A stretch of DNA of 64,000 nucleotides from Planctomycetota bacterium (GTDB lineage: Bacteria; Planctomycetota; Planctomycetia; Gemmatales; Gemmataceae), in assembly GCA_016191165.1 (NCBI GenBank), contig JACPPF010000091.1:1-64000 (forward strand), read 5' to 3'. Of this stretch, positions 51,231 to 60,494 are shown piece after piece; the first letter of the stretch is position 1; the number at the start of each line of letters is the position of its first letter. The translations under genes and the position numbers were made by a program. The notes under the pieces were generated by a model. It worked only from the letters and a program-made list of their open reading frames with translations, was not told the DNA's origin and did no database searches.

Positions 51231-52940
51231 GTGGTTCAGCACGAATTCGCTGGTATTCAGCAACGCCCAGAGGATGTCGCCGTACGCGGTGCGCGGCGTC
51301 GAGCCGGGCCGCCGGGCGTAAGTGGTCAGTCGCTCGAGTTCGGCCGCCGTGGGCCGGCGCGACACCGCGGCCAAATAGATGCGCTCGATGGCCTCGGCCG
51401 GGGTCTTGGCTGCCCGGGTGATGTCGGCGGCAATGAACTCGGCACGGTTGGTGAATGGCGAATTCATCATCCGTAGGGCTTGCGGGATCCCGCTCTGGTA
51501 TTCCAGCGGGTTGCCTTCCTCGACGCGGAAGAAGGTGATAAAGGCGTCGCGCGGTGAAGCCGGGCCTTTTTTCGGCTGCTTCTTGGTCTTGGCCCCTGCC
51601 TTGCCCTTCACGGCGCCGAGGATGGTGGTCAAGGAATCGTACATTTGTCCGGGCGACATGACGCGCATCTGCCGCTGGGCGTACAGTTCGTGATCCACCG
51701 AGTCCGCATCGGCAACGGTGTGGCTGCTGCGCTGATAGACCTGACTGTTACAAATGGCCCGCACGAGGAACTTGACGTCGAAGCTATTCAGCTTGAATTG
51801 CTCCGTCATCGTCGCCAAAAGTTCGGGGTGGGTGGCGGTATTGTCGTCGTGCATGTCGTCAACGGGATTCACGATCCCGCGGCCAAACAGTTGATACCAG
51901 AAGCGATTCACCATGGCCCGGGCGAAGAATTTGTTATCCGGGGAGGTCATCCACTTGGCCAGCACTGGGCGGTAGGGTTCGGAGGTGTTCAGCTTGGGCG
52001 ATTCACCCTGAAGGAACTTCGCGGGCACGATCTTGGCGGAAGCGGGCAGGCCGCCTTTCTTGCCACGGCCCTTGCCTGTGTTGACTTCGGAGACGATGAG
52101 TGCTTTGCCCTTCTTCGCCGCCTGTTGGGGCGTGGCGCTCATACGAGTCTTCATGAAGAAGCTGGCCATCGCCCAGTATTCGGTTTGTTTCCAGTCGGTG
52201 AATGGATGGTTATGGCATTGGGCGCATTGCAGCTGAACGCCAAGGAAAACGCGCGTCACGTTGTCAGTGATTTTGTCCACCGTTGGATTACCAACGAAGT
52301 AAACGCCTGCGGGATTTTCGCCCACGGGGCCCGATGCCGTGATCAGGCTGTACACCGTCTTGTTCAACGGCGTATTCTTGTTGAAATGGTCGGCGAGCCA
52401 TGCTTCCAGCGGCTTGGAGTTTAGCAGCCGGTTGTTGGATTCGCGCGGAATCATGACGTTCGCCCACTGCTCCGCAACGTGGCTGCCAAACCGTGAATCG
52501 GCAAGCAACTCGTCAATCAGTTTGGCTCGCTTGTTGGCATCCTTACTCGCCAGAAACGCGGCAAGCTTTTCGCCGGTCGGGATGACGCCGACCAGATCGA
52601 GGTATACGCGCCGCGCGAACTCGGCATCGTCGCAAAGGCCGGACGACTTGGCTTTTTCCTGCGTGATCCGCTTGTTGATTTCCTGATCGATCAGCCTGGT
52701 CAACGCCGCGCCATCAATCTTCACCCCAGCGGTCAAGCTTTTGGCGACTGGAAGGTTCTTCGTCTTGCGCGAAGGCTCGGCCTTCGTCTTGGCTTTGGCC
52801 TTGGGGGCTTGTGCGAGAGCCTGGTCCTGGTCGAAAGCGACCGCGCCCATGGTCAACGCGGAAAACGCCAGCATTACCATGAACCACGCCCGGCTCCAAG
52901 ACCGCTGCGGTGTTCGCGGCAATTGGTTGGTCTTGGTCAT
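51228..52940 (-). CDS. DUF1549/DUF1553 domain protein
   Basis: A 570-residue exported protein. A signal-like hydrophobic stretch (WFMVMLAFSALTMGAVA) is followed by an Ala/Lys-rich linker. The DUF1549 part begins DQEINKRITQEKAKSSGLCD and contains the heme-type site CAQCHNHPFTDWKQTEYW. The DUF1553 part has NRFWYQLFGRGIVNPVDDMH and ends RPGSTPRTAYGDILWALLNT. It lacks the Ig-like part and CX4CH motif found in the other copy. It is the first gene of the pair with the third DUF1501 protein. Confidence 0.9.
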   Translation of the reverse strand: MTKTNQLPRTPQRSWSRAWFMVMLAFSALTMGAVAFDQDQALAQAPKAKAKTKAEPSRKTKNLPVAKSLTAGVKIDGAALTRLIDQEINKRITQEKAKSSGLCDDAEFARRVYLDLVGVIPTGEKLAAFLASKDANKRAKLIDELLADSRFGSHVAEQWANVMIPRESNNRLLNSKPLEAWLADHFNKNTPLNKTVYSLITASGPVGENPAGVYFVGNPTVDKITDNVTRVFLGVQLQCAQCHNHPFTDWKQTEYWAMASFFMKTRMSATPQQAAKKGKALIVSEVNTGKGRGKKGGLPASAKIVPAKFLQGESPKLNTSEPYRPVLAKWMTSPDNKFFARAMVNRFWYQLFGRGIVNPVDDMHDDNTATHPELLATMTEQFKLNSFDVKFLVRAICNSQVYQRSSHTVADADSVDHELYAQRQMRVMSPGQMYDSLTTILGAVKGKAGAKTKKQPKKGPASPRDAFITFFRVEEGNPLEYQSGIPQALRMMNSPFTNRAEFIAADITRAAKTPAEAIERIYLAAVSRRPTAAELERLTTYARRPGSTPRTAYGDILWALLNTSEFVLNH

Positions 52941-53083
52941 AACTTGTTTCTCCAGTTTATGTTGCGATGACGCACTCGAATCGCTTTTTTTGGGCCTGGT
53001 ATATTAACACCATCTTATCGAAAAAGTTTCGCATTTTCTAAATGATTCGTGTCACCCGCGGCATTCGTCCGTAAGGTAGGCCT

Positions 53084-53101
53084 GACGCCGCGTGCGGCGT
53101 C
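53084..53101. repeat. Perfect palindrome GACGCCGCGTGCGGCGTC
   Basis: An 18-base perfect inverted repeat about 60 bp before the thioredoxin-like gene start. It resembles the hairpin at 14415. Confidence 0.55.
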
Positions 53102-53162
53102 GCGTTCGGTTGGCGCCTCGCAAGCGGCGCTATCGCTTCACTTTAACCTGAAGGAACATTTC

Positions 53163-54782
53163 ATGCGTAGCGCTCCCACCTTCTGCGCCGCGGCCCTGGT
53201 TTCGGCCGTCCTTTCGTCGCTAAGCTTCGCTGGCGGCGGGGGCGTCGTCGGGAACTGGAAGCTCAGCATTGCCGGGCGGGATCCCCAAAGTTTCTGGCTC
53301 ATTCATCTCGCGATGGGCAAGGACGGTCAAATCACCGGCAGCGCCGATGCCCTCAAGGGTGCGCCCCGCGCCAAGGTCGAAAGCGTCAAGGTTGGCGGCG
53401 ATACCCTTTCGATCAAGCTCCACGCGACGGTTTTCAGCCAGGGACGGCCGCAGATGGTGGTCTTTGATTACGAAGGAAAACTCCCCAAGCCCGGCGCCAA
53501 GAAACTCTACGGCTCCCTGGCCTGGGAAGGCCTGACCATGCCCGCCCTCATGGAGTCAAGCTCGGCCAAAAATCTCTTCGAAATGGACAAGGAGATGCTT
53601 TTGCGTACCCCCTATGATCCCCGCGCGCTGGCGGCGCTGCTCGATCTGATCGACACGGCCAAGGACAACAAGCTTGCGGCCGCGGACCTTCAGAGCCTGG
53701 TGGATGGGTCGTTGAAGGCAGCATCGCAATACGGTCCGCGCATGCACACGAAGCATCAACTGGATACGCTGGACAAACTGCTCAAGCACAAAGTTTATGC
53801 GGAGGTCGCCATCGAGACCGCACGCAAGATTGCCAGGCAAGTGAACGCCACGATGCCGATTGACGCCCAGCTGCAAAGCCTGTCGCGCGCGGCCGCCGCC
53901 CTGCGTCAGGGTGGGCAGGCGAAGGAAGCCGCGGGGCTCGACGCGCGCCTGGATACCCTTGAGGATCAGGCCTTCGCCAGCCATGGGAAGGATGCCCTGA
54001 ACTTCAAGCCCGAGAAGTTCCAGGGTCGAAAGGGCAAGAGCACCCGGGCGGTGTTGGTGGAGTTGTTTACCGGCGCGCAGTGTCCACCCTGCGTGGCGGC
54101 TGACATGGCGTTTGACGGGCTTGAGAAGACTTACGGCCCCGGCGAGGTGGTGTTATTGCAATACCACCTGCACATTCCTGGTCCGGATCCGATGAGCAAT
54201 CGCGACAACGACGCACGCTTTGAATACTACGCCAAGACCTACCCCAACAAGGTTCGCGGCATGCCCACATCCATCTTTGCCGGGAAGCCGGACGCGTCCG
54301 GCGGCGGCTCGCGCGAGGGTGCGCCGGAGAAGTACAAGGAATTCTGCGCCGCGGTCAACAAGAACCTGGAGGTCGCCGCGGAGGCGCAGGTCTCCGCCAG
54401 CGCGGTTCGTACCGGCTCGAAAATCGCCATCCTGGCCCAGGTGAAAAACCTGACCAAGCCTGGTGACAAGATGCGCCTGCGCCTTGCCCTTGTGGAAGAT
54501 TGGGTCCGCTACCGGGGCAACAATGGCCTGCAATACCACCATCGCATCGTCCGAGCCATGCCGGGCGGCGTCAAAGGGATCGCTCTCCCGAAGAAGGAAC
54601 TCGAACACACGGTGACGGTCGATCTCGACGAACTTCGCGCCGGCCTGAATAAATACCTCGACGAAGATTATGATGGTCCGCGTCCCATGCGCCTGCGCAA
54701 TCTCAGCGTCGTCGCGTTCATCCAGAACGACGAAAACGCGGACGTGCTTCAGGCGGTCAACGTCGCGGTAAAAACAAAATAG
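53163..54782 (+). CDS. Secreted thioredoxin-like protein
   Basis: A 539-residue exported protein. Signal peptide MRSAPTFCAAALVSAVLSSLSFAG. The first 320 residues contain a beta-rich part (GVVGNWKLSIAGRDPQSFWL) and helical repeats. A thioredoxin-type part starts at about 296: VLVELFTGAQCPPCVAADMA with a CPPC active-site pair, followed by VVLLQYHLHIPGPDPMSNRD and GMPTSIFAGKPDA (the cis-proline loop). A beta-sandwich C-terminal part follows. CPPC suggests disulfide exchange in the cell envelope. AAGGA lies eight bases before the ATG at 53163. Confidence 0.82.
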   Translation: MRSAPTFCAAALVSAVLSSLSFAGGGGVVGNWKLSIAGRDPQSFWLIHLAMGKDGQITGSADALKGAPRAKVESVKVGGDTLSIKLHATVFSQGRPQMVVFDYEGKLPKPGAKKLYGSLAWEGLTMPALMESSSAKNLFEMDKEMLLRTPYDPRALAALLDLIDTAKDNKLAAADLQSLVDGSLKAASQYGPRMHTKHQLDTLDKLLKHKVYAEVAIETARKIARQVNATMPIDAQLQSLSRAAAALRQGGQAKEAAGLDARLDTLEDQAFASHGKDALNFKPEKFQGRKGKSTRAVLVELFTGAQCPPCVAADMAFDGLEKTYGPGEVVLLQYHLHIPGPDPMSNRDNDARFEYYAKTYPNKVRGMPTSIFAGKPDASGGGSREGAPEKYKEFCAAVNKNLEVAAEAQVSASAVRTGSKIAILAQVKNLTKPGDKMRLRLALVEDWVRYRGNNGLQYHHRIVRAMPGGVKGIALPKKELEHTVTVDLDELRAGLNKYLDEDYDGPRPMRLRNLSVVAFIQNDENADVLQAVNVAVKTK

Positions 54783-54815
54783 TTCGCCTCACGGGAATTT
54801 AAGTCGCGAGCCGGA

Positions 54816-54857
54816 AGCTTGAGCGGCGGTCCCGAGACCCCTCCCGCCGCTCACGCT
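54816..54857. repeat. Hairpin AGCTTGAGCGGCGG...CCGCCGCTCACGCT
   Basis: A 14-bp stem with one mismatch (54816-54829 with 54844-54857) and a 14-base loop, soon after the stop of the thioredoxin-like gene. It may double as a terminator. Confidence 0.6.
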
Positions 54858-55008
54858 ACCAGGTCAGTGAATGGGCACTGGCCATCGCCAGGGTCCGCCC
54901 TACAATGAGCGCGACATTTCGAGACGAGTAGGCGAGCCGATCTCCGCTCATCGGAAAGGGTTTCTTTCCAGGATTCGGCCACAACTCTCTACATTTTCTG
55001 GAGGTTCC

Positions 55009-55500
55009 ATGAAGGCACAATGGTCCAAATGCGGGCGTTTCGCGGGCGTGGTTTGCCTGGCGAGTCTGCTGTCGGTGTTCGTCACTGCGGATCGCGCAGT
55101 CGCCCAGCAGGGCAAGTACATCACCGAGGCCACGGTTGAGTTGATCAAGATGGTCAACACCGCCAACGGCGCGGGTTACAAACTGCAAGACAACTCGTTC
55201 TCCATCGGCGGCGGCTGGCTGCGTCAGAGCGCCAGCACCTGGGTGCCGCTCTACACCGTACAGCTGCAAGGCGGCCGGGATTACCGCTTCCTCGCGTCAG
55301 GCGACGCCGACGCGCGCGATGTCGATCTGCGCGTGCTGGATTCCAACAACCAGGTCGTGGCGTCCGATGCGTCGACGGCTCGCAATGCACTCGTGAACTA
55401 CCGTCCAACCAACACGGGACGCTTCACGGTGCAGATTCGGCTCTACTCCTCGGCCAACAACTTGCCGTGCGTGTGCCTGGGCATCGTGATGTCCAAGTAG
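55009..55500 (+). CDS. Secreted beta-sandwich protein (pre-peptidase C-like)
   Basis: A 163-residue exported protein. Signal peptide MKAQWSKCGRFAGVVCLASL with cleavage near AVAQQG. The mature chain resembles a pre-peptidase C-terminal type beta-sandwich: TVQLQGGRDYRFLASGDAD, ARDVDLRVLDSNNQVVASDA and PTNTGRFTVQIRLYSSANN. GGAGG is five bases before the ATG at 55009, an excellent site. The longer upstream frame is not used. The likely role is binding of ions or surface ligands. Confidence 0.75.
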   Translation: MKAQWSKCGRFAGVVCLASLLSVFVTADRAVAQQGKYITEATVELIKMVNTANGAGYKLQDNSFSIGGGWLRQSASTWVPLYTVQLQGGRDYRFLASGDADARDVDLRVLDSNNQVVASDASTARNALVNYRPTNTGRFTVQIRLYSSANNLPCVCLGIVMSK

Positions 55501-55515
55501 CGTGGTGTGAACTTC

Positions 55516-55548
55516 AAGCCCAGGGGTGAGCGCAGCGAACCCCTGGGA
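55516..55548. repeat. TGAGCGCAGCGAA hairpin with a different stem
   Basis: CCCAGGGG, loop TGAGCGCAGCGAA, CCCCTGGG. The loop equals the copies at 21544-21621, but both stem arms differ and still pair. Confidence 0.85.
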
Positions 55549-55613
55549 CTGGCCGTCCCGAAACGCCATTTCGTCATTCAATTCGTTTTGCCTTTTCCGA
55601 ATCGAAAGTCACG

Positions 55614-56339
55614 CTAGCGCGCCGCTTCAAGCTGGCGCAGAATCGCCTGGGCCGCGGTCGCATAGTCGGCGGCGGTGACTTCGAGAATGCGCAAGCCGCC
55701 TTGCGGTCCGCGCGAAATGTAGCAGGTGAGATGAAGCCCTTCCGGGACCGTGGTTTGCTTCTGATTGACCACGCCCCGATCCTGAAGTTGCCTGGAAAGT
55801 GCAGCATCGCTTGCGGCCGGATTGATGGATGGCGGCGCCTGGATCGGTCCATTCTGCGGCGCCTGCCAAGCGCCGATTGGCGTGGTTTTCGGCTGGTTTG
55901 CGTTCAGGTCCGGGACGGCTTCCACCTTCGGTTTCGGATTGGGGGGCAGGAAGCCTTCGGGCGACTGATGCATTCGGCTGTTGCTGGCCGGGAAGAATGA
56001 AGGGCCGGAATAGTTGTCGTCAATCGCCAGCGGCCTTCCCAGTGGCCCGGTCCAGCTCATGCCCGCCAAGGTGGCGGGATTGGTGGATTTCGGGATGTCG
56101 TCACGCTGGAACGATTGCGTCTCGGCCGGAACCTCGGCGGCGGGATTCTTCGCCGGGCCAAGGTTGGGGAGCGGCACGCTGGGCGGCGCCATCACGCCAA
56201 CCAGCGGATCCGGCCCCTGCGGCGCGCCAACCGCGGAAGTGGTGGAACACCCCGTCAAGGCCAGCATTCCGGCGCAGACCGTCAGTGCGAGCCCGCCATG
56301 AACGAGCCGGGTCGGTCCGATTTGCCGTGCCTTCGCCAT
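55614..56339 (-). CDS. Lipoprotein of unknown function
   Basis: A 241-residue exported protein. MAKARQIGPTRLVHGGLALT followed by VCAGMLALTGC gives a lipobox with Cys31. The mature chain is proline- and asparagine-rich and probably disordered (PLPNLGPAKNPAAEVPAETQ, SPEGFLPPNPKPKVEAVP). Only the last 70 residues look folded (EGLHLTCYISRGPQGGLRI). GGCGGTG lies close to the ATG at 56339. Family not recognised. Confidence 0.7.
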   Translation of the reverse strand: MAKARQIGPTRLVHGGLALTVCAGMLALTGCSTTSAVGAPQGPDPLVGVMAPPSVPLPNLGPAKNPAAEVPAETQSFQRDDIPKSTNPATLAGMSWTGPLGRPLAIDDNYSGPSFFPASNSRMHQSPEGFLPPNPKPKVEAVPDLNANQPKTTPIGAWQAPQNGPIQAPPSINPAASDAALSRQLQDRGVVNQKQTTVPEGLHLTCYISRGPQGGLRILEVTAADYATAAQAILRQLEAAR

Positions 56340-56527
56340 TTTCACACCGCCGCCGATCTTGTGATGCGTCAGGACTCCAATAAAAAGGAATCGACCAGGG
56401 AAACAGGCAAACTTGAGCAAGTTTTCGGGCACGCCCCAGGCGTGAGCCACTTATAGGATTCCGGACCGACCCTCACGCTTCGGATTCGTGGGACCAGCGG
56501 ATTTACCCCAATGGGAGCAACTTGACA

Positions 56528-57592
56528 ATGGCAGATGCGAAAATTGCAGTGGTAGCCGGCGATGGAATTGGCCCGGAGGTGATTGCCCAGGCCATCCGCG
56601 TCACCGACGCTGCCTTGAAACCTGAGGGGATCGCGCTGCGGTGGAACCGGCTGCCGTGGAGTTCCGCGTTTTATAAACAAACCGGGCGGATCATCCCGGA
56701 GGACGGCTGGGACACCTTGCGCGGCCACGACGCCATCTTGTTCGGCGCCATCGGTGCGCCGGACGTTCCCGACACCGTGACCGTCCACGGCCTGCTGCTG
56801 CCGATGCGTCGGAAGTTTGACCTATACGTGAATCTTCGGCCCGCCTACCTCTTTGACGGCGTGCAATCGCCGTTGCGCGACCGGGCGCCGGGCAGCATCG
56901 ACATGCTGGTCTACCGCGAAAACACCGAAGGGGAATACGCCCCCATCGGCGGCCGGCTTTACGCGGGCACGCCTCATGAGTCGGCGGTGCAAACCTCCGT
57001 CTTTACGCGGCGAGGTTGCGAGCGCATCATGCGGGCGGCTTTCGAGGCGGCACGCAAACGCCCGCGCCGCAAGGTCACCTCGATCACCAAATCCAACGCC
57101 CAAATCCACACGCTCGGCCTGTGGGACGAAGTCTTTCGCGACGTGGCCGGCCAATACGCCGACGTGAAAGCGGAAACCCTCCTGGTCGATGCCGCCGCGA
57201 TGGATTTCGTCCGCAAGCCGGAGGTGTTTGACGTGATTGTCGCGTCCAACCTGTTCGGCGATATTCTGACCGACCTGAGCGCGACGATCACGGGCAGCGT
57301 TGGCCTGGGGGCCAGCGCGAACATCAACCCCGAACGGGCATTCCCCAGCATGTTCGAGCCATTGCACGGCTCGGCGCCGGACATCGCGGGCAAGGGGATC
57401 GCCAATCCGCTGGCGGCGATTCTGTCGGCGAAATTGATGCTCGATCACCTCGGGCATGCCAGGGCTGCGGCCGCGCTACACACCGCGGTCGCGCGCGTCC
57501 TGAAGGAAGCGAAAACTCGCACACCCGATCTGGGCGGAAAAGCGTCCACGATTGAGATGGGCGAAGCGGTACTCGCGGCGTTAAATCGATAG
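56528..57592 (+). CDS. Isopropylmalate/isocitrate-type dehydrogenase (tartrate/D-malate-like)
   Basis: A 354-residue NAD-dependent beta-decarboxylating dehydrogenase. Family landmarks are VAGDGIGPEVIAQA at the N-terminus, LPMRRKFDLYVNLRPAYLFD, the substrate loop VYRENTEGEYAPIGGRLYAG, TSITKSNAQIHTLGLW with the catalytic lysine region, DAAAMDFVRKPEVFDVIVAS and NLFGDILTDLSATITGSVGL with metal-binding aspartates. The GLLLPMRRKFDLYVNLRP pattern is closer to tartrate/D-malate dehydrogenases than to LeuB. Substrate is uncertain, because no leu genes are adjacent. The ATG at 56528 has GGGAG about ten bases upstream; a TTG at 56522 is also possible. Confidence 0.87.
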   Translation: MADAKIAVVAGDGIGPEVIAQAIRVTDAALKPEGIALRWNRLPWSSAFYKQTGRIIPEDGWDTLRGHDAILFGAIGAPDVPDTVTVHGLLLPMRRKFDLYVNLRPAYLFDGVQSPLRDRAPGSIDMLVYRENTEGEYAPIGGRLYAGTPHESAVQTSVFTRRGCERIMRAAFEAARKRPRRKVTSITKSNAQIHTLGLWDEVFRDVAGQYADVKAETLLVDAAAMDFVRKPEVFDVIVASNLFGDILTDLSATITGSVGLGASANINPERAFPSMFEPLHGSAPDIAGKGIANPLAAILSAKLMLDHLGHARAAAALHTAVARVLKEAKTRTPDLGGKASTIEMGEAVLAALNR

Positions 57593-57642
57593 CGGGTTTC
57601 GGCGAGCCGAGCTTTGAAGCGCTACAGAGCGCGACGGGGCAA

Positions 57643-58392
57643 TCAAACGGCAAGCCCGCGCCGCACCCGCACGGGCGAGCCATCCGCGACGAACACCGAG
57701 GTTGGCTCTCGCAGCGGCGCCACGAAGTCTTTCCCATAAATCGCCTCGACGTCGCAATCGTAGCGAACAAGGGACGCTTCGTGAATGCGCCAGGAAGGGT
57801 GCTCGACCTGGTATTCCATGGTTGAGCCGTCCTTCTGTTTCGTGTAACCCCAGTAATGCTCCGCGATGAATTCTTCCTCCGAGCCAGGCCGCAGCGGCTG
57901 GGCCGGCCCGTGAGTCGATAGGGTGAGCCCATTCCAGCGCTTGCCGTGCTTCCACTCGTATTCGACAAGGCCATCGCCCCGATCGGTCGGTATTTCAACG
58001 CGCTGGCGCATGGGCATGGTCACGTAGTTCTCGTTATAAAACCAGCGTGCAGCCAGAGAGATCAACAACTTCGGCGCGATTTCGCGCAAGAACACCACGC
58101 CGCGCCGCGGGCCATCCGGCATGGGGCGGACCACGTAGAAACGCAGGTTTACCTCCTCGAAGTGTCGGTGAAACAGCAGCGGAATACCCAGTACGCTGGT
58201 GTTGGCAAACTGAAAACCGACGACACTCACATACGTGCGACCCTGCCAAAAATCGAGTTCCGTGCCCGCCGGGACATGCGGCCGCAAGATGTCGGAATCA
58301 ATCGGGAAGTTTAGCATGGCCAGATGATGCCAGCCCGCGGTCAGGAAGACCCGCGTTGGCGCTGTCGTGGGGATTGCTATCGCCGTGGACAT
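57643..58392 (-). CDS. DUF2071 family protein
   Basis: A 249-residue cytoplasmic protein of the DUF2071 family (YqjF-like, acetoacetate decarboxylase-like fold). Landmarks are FLTAGWHHLAMLNFPIDSD, LRPHVPAGTELDFWQGRTYV, VNLRFYVVRPMPDGPRRGVV and HYWGYTKQKDGSTMEYQV. The ATG at 58392 is chosen, as the family sequence starts there; upstream codons have no homology. Convergent with the dehydrogenase gene. Biochemical function of the family is unknown. Confidence 0.88.
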   Translation of the reverse strand: MSTAIAIPTTAPTRVFLTAGWHHLAMLNFPIDSDILRPHVPAGTELDFWQGRTYVSVVGFQFANTSVLGIPLLFHRHFEEVNLRFYVVRPMPDGPRRGVVFLREIAPKLLISLAARWFYNENYVTMPMRQRVEIPTDRGDGLVEYEWKHGKRWNGLTLSTHGPAQPLRPGSEEEFIAEHYWGYTKQKDGSTMEYQVEHPSWRIHEASLVRYDCDVEAIYGKDFVAPLREPTSVFVADGSPVRVRRGLAV

Positions 58393-58481
58393 CGTGGCGC
58401 CCTGGTTGGGAAACAGGAATGGGGAGCATTGTACCAGGGAGGGAACCGCGAACCCAGGGGTTTCATAACCAGAATTTGCAT

Positions 58482-58545
58482 ACCAGCCCGCGGCGCAAGC
58501 CGGGGGTGAGGACTGTGTACTCCCCGGCTTGCGCCAGGGGCTGGT
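58482..58545. repeat. Long hairpin, 24-bp stem
   Basis: ACCAGCCCGCGGCGCAAGCC with GGGG (58482-58505) pairs with CCCCGGCTTGCGCCAGGGGC and TGGT (58522-58545) with two mismatches and a 16-base loop. It lies between DUF2071 leader and the end of the zinc-ribbon gene. It shares ACCAGCCC and a GCTTGCGC-like core with the inner palindrome at 45990-46055. Confidence 0.85.
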
Positions 58546-58555
58546 GGTTTCAGTG

Positions 58556-58987
58556 CTAGACCTCCCCGGCGGGTTGCAGGGCGCGCCCTTGACCGTCATA
58601 GAAAGCTTCGTGCAGGAGAAAGACCTCGTTCACGTCCAGGCCAAGCGCGACGAGCTGGCGGCGGAGTTGTTCAAACGAATGAACCCCAAGGCGCCGCGCT
58701 ACCAGGGCGCGCAGGTGTTCGGAGCACAATTCCATCTCGATCGGTCGCCGGGAATGCAACGGGAAGGTGACATATCGAACCGCGCCCTGGTGATGGCAGA
58801 CAGCGCAGCGGCGACGGTCGGTACGCACGATCAACGGATCCCCTTCACCCATCGCCAACGCTTCCAGGCAATTCGGGCAGTAGGTCTTCCCCGCGATACG
58901 GTCCCACCAGCGCGATTGATCGCTACAACGGCAACAGGGAATCTTCGGGAAAATGCTGTCCGCCGAAGCCAGTCGAATGCTTTCCAT
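58556..58987 (-). CDS. Zinc-ribbon hypothetical protein, 143 aa
   Basis: Starts MESIRLASADSIFPKIPCCR. Three cysteine groups suggest zinc sites: CCRC, CPNCLEA and CAVCHHQG, with CSEH later. The C-terminal half is helical (ALVARRLGVHSFEQLRRQLV, NEVFLLHEAFY). It may be a nucleic-acid or protein-binding adaptor. The ATG at 58987 starts the cysteine-rich part; the frame extends further upstream without homology. No ribosome-binding site is strong. Confidence 0.72.
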   Translation of the reverse strand: MESIRLASADSIFPKIPCCRCSDQSRWWDRIAGKTYCPNCLEALAMGEGDPLIVRTDRRRCAVCHHQGAVRYVTFPLHSRRPIEMELCSEHLRALVARRLGVHSFEQLRRQLVALGLDVNEVFLLHEAFYDGQGRALQPAGEV

Positions 58988-59326
58988 CAATTGGCACCAT
59001 GAAAGGAGTGGTCTTGAGTCCTGCCAGCTGTCCGCGATCGCGCGGCACGCCAACGGCCATCCATGGTGCGAATGAAGAGGCAAACGATGTCGCGGCTACC
59101 CATCTTACATCGACGCCGCCAGCGCCAATCTGCGCGTGATGGGAGCGAAGTCGTCGAAACGACGGGACCAGCGCCTGCCAAATCCGCAACTTTTCGACAG
59201 GTCGCCCTGAATTCGCTAGTTTGTCCGAGCCGAACTTTCGTTACAATTGATAGAAGAAGGCTTGGCAGCTTCGTAATGCGGGCGGTTCGCCCGCGCGGCG
59301 CGGCAGCCCTCACGTGAGGTATCACC
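58988..59326. other. 339-bp divergent intergenic region
   Basis: Contains the leader of the zinc-ribbon gene and of the thiolase gene. A possible thiolase promoter is TTGTCC (59221-59226) and TACAAT (59242-59247), but the 15-bp spacer is short. No gene is seen. Confidence 0.35.
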
Positions 59327-60487
59327 ATGAGAAACGCCGTCGTAGTCGAAGCCGTGCGGTCTCCAGTCGCGCGGGCCCATGCGGAAAAGGGGTTTTTCCG
59401 CGACGTGCGCGCCGACGATCTGTCCGCGGACATCATGCGCGCGCTTCTCGATCGCGTCCCATTCCCGGCCAATCAGGTCGAGGACATTCAGTGGGGCTGC
59501 GTCAAGCAGGAGAAGGAACAAGGCTTCAACATCGCCCGCATGGCTGCCCTCATCGCCGGCTTCCCCGTCGAGGTGCCCGCGACCACGGTGAATCGACTGT
59601 GCGGGTCCAGCCTGCAGGCGCTCAATCAATCGGCCCAGGCGATCCAGGCCGGCGCGGTGGACGTGCAAATCGCCGGCGGGGTCGAGCACATGCAACACAT
59701 TCCGATGGAGACGGGCTTCGATCCGAGTCTGCGATACCAGTTTCATCACAGCCTCGCCACCCAGCACATGGGTTTGACCGCCGAGAACTTGGCGCGCAAA
59801 TACAAGATCGGCCGGCGCGAGCAGGACGAGTTTGCCCTGCGCAGTCACCAGAAGGCGGCGCAAGCGACCGAATCGGGTGCGTTTCAAAAGGAAATCATCC
59901 CGACGTGGGGCCGCGATGAGCAGGGCCGCCGTGTTCTTATCACGGAGGATCAGTGCATTCGCCGCGACACCAGTCTCGAGTCGCTGGCGGCCTTGAAGCC
60001 GGCGTTCGCGCCGGAGATTGGCACGGTCACCGCGGGCAACTCCAGCCCGCTCAACGCCGGCGCCGCGGCCTTGCTCGTGATGTCGGAAGGTCGCGCCAAA
60101 GAGTTGGGGCTCAAACCGCTGGTCAAGATTCGCGCCACGGCGGTCGCCGGGGTTGATCCGTCGATCATGGGCATCGGCCCCGTTCCCGCGACGCACAAAG
60201 CGCTGGAACAGGCCGGGCTGAAACTCGAGGACATCGACCTGATCGAGATCAACGAGGCCTTTGCCGTGCAGACGCTTTCGGTCATCAAGCTCCTGGGCGC
60301 CGACCGCGAAAAAGTCAACGTGCGCGGCGGCGCGATCGCGATCGGCCACCCGCTCGGCGGCTCGGGCGCCCGCATCGCCACGACGTTGATCCACACGATG
60401 GTGGACCGCAAGGCCCGACTCGGGCTGGCAACGATGTGCATCGGCGCGGGGCAGGGCATCGCGACGATTTTTGAAACGGCTGGATAA
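59327..60487 (+). CDS. Acetyl-CoA acyltransferase (thiolase)
   Basis: A 386-residue thiolase that cleaves or condenses acyl-CoA in fatty-acid beta-oxidation. The nucleophilic cysteine lies in [20 protein letters not shown], the catalytic histidine in [16 protein letters not shown] and the second cysteine in [12 protein letters not shown]. The N-terminus [16 protein letters not shown] and [17 protein letters not shown] are also typical. The motif NRLCGSS suits the FadA-type degradative thiolases rather than acetoacetyl-CoA synthetic ones, but this is not decisive. GAGGT lies eight bases before the ATG. Confidence 0.93.
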   Translation: MRNAVVVEAVRSPVARAHAEKGFFRDVRADDLSADIMRALLDRVPFPANQVEDIQWGCVKQEKEQGFNIARMAALIAGFPVEVPATTVNRLCGSSLQALNQSAQAIQAGAVDVQIAGGVEHMQHIPMETGFDPSLRYQFHHSLATQHMGLTAENLARKYKIGRREQDEFALRSHQKAAQATESGAFQKEIIPTWGRDEQGRRVLITEDQCIRRDTSLESLAALKPAFAPEIGTVTAGNSSPLNAGAAALLVMSEGRAKELGLKPLVKIRATAVAGVDPSIMGIGPVPATHKALEQAGLKLEDIDLIEINEAFAVQTLSVIKLLGADREKVNVRGGAIAIGHPLGGSGARIATTLIHTMVDRKARLGLATMCIGAGQGIATIFETAG

Positions 60488-60494
60488 TGAAAAC

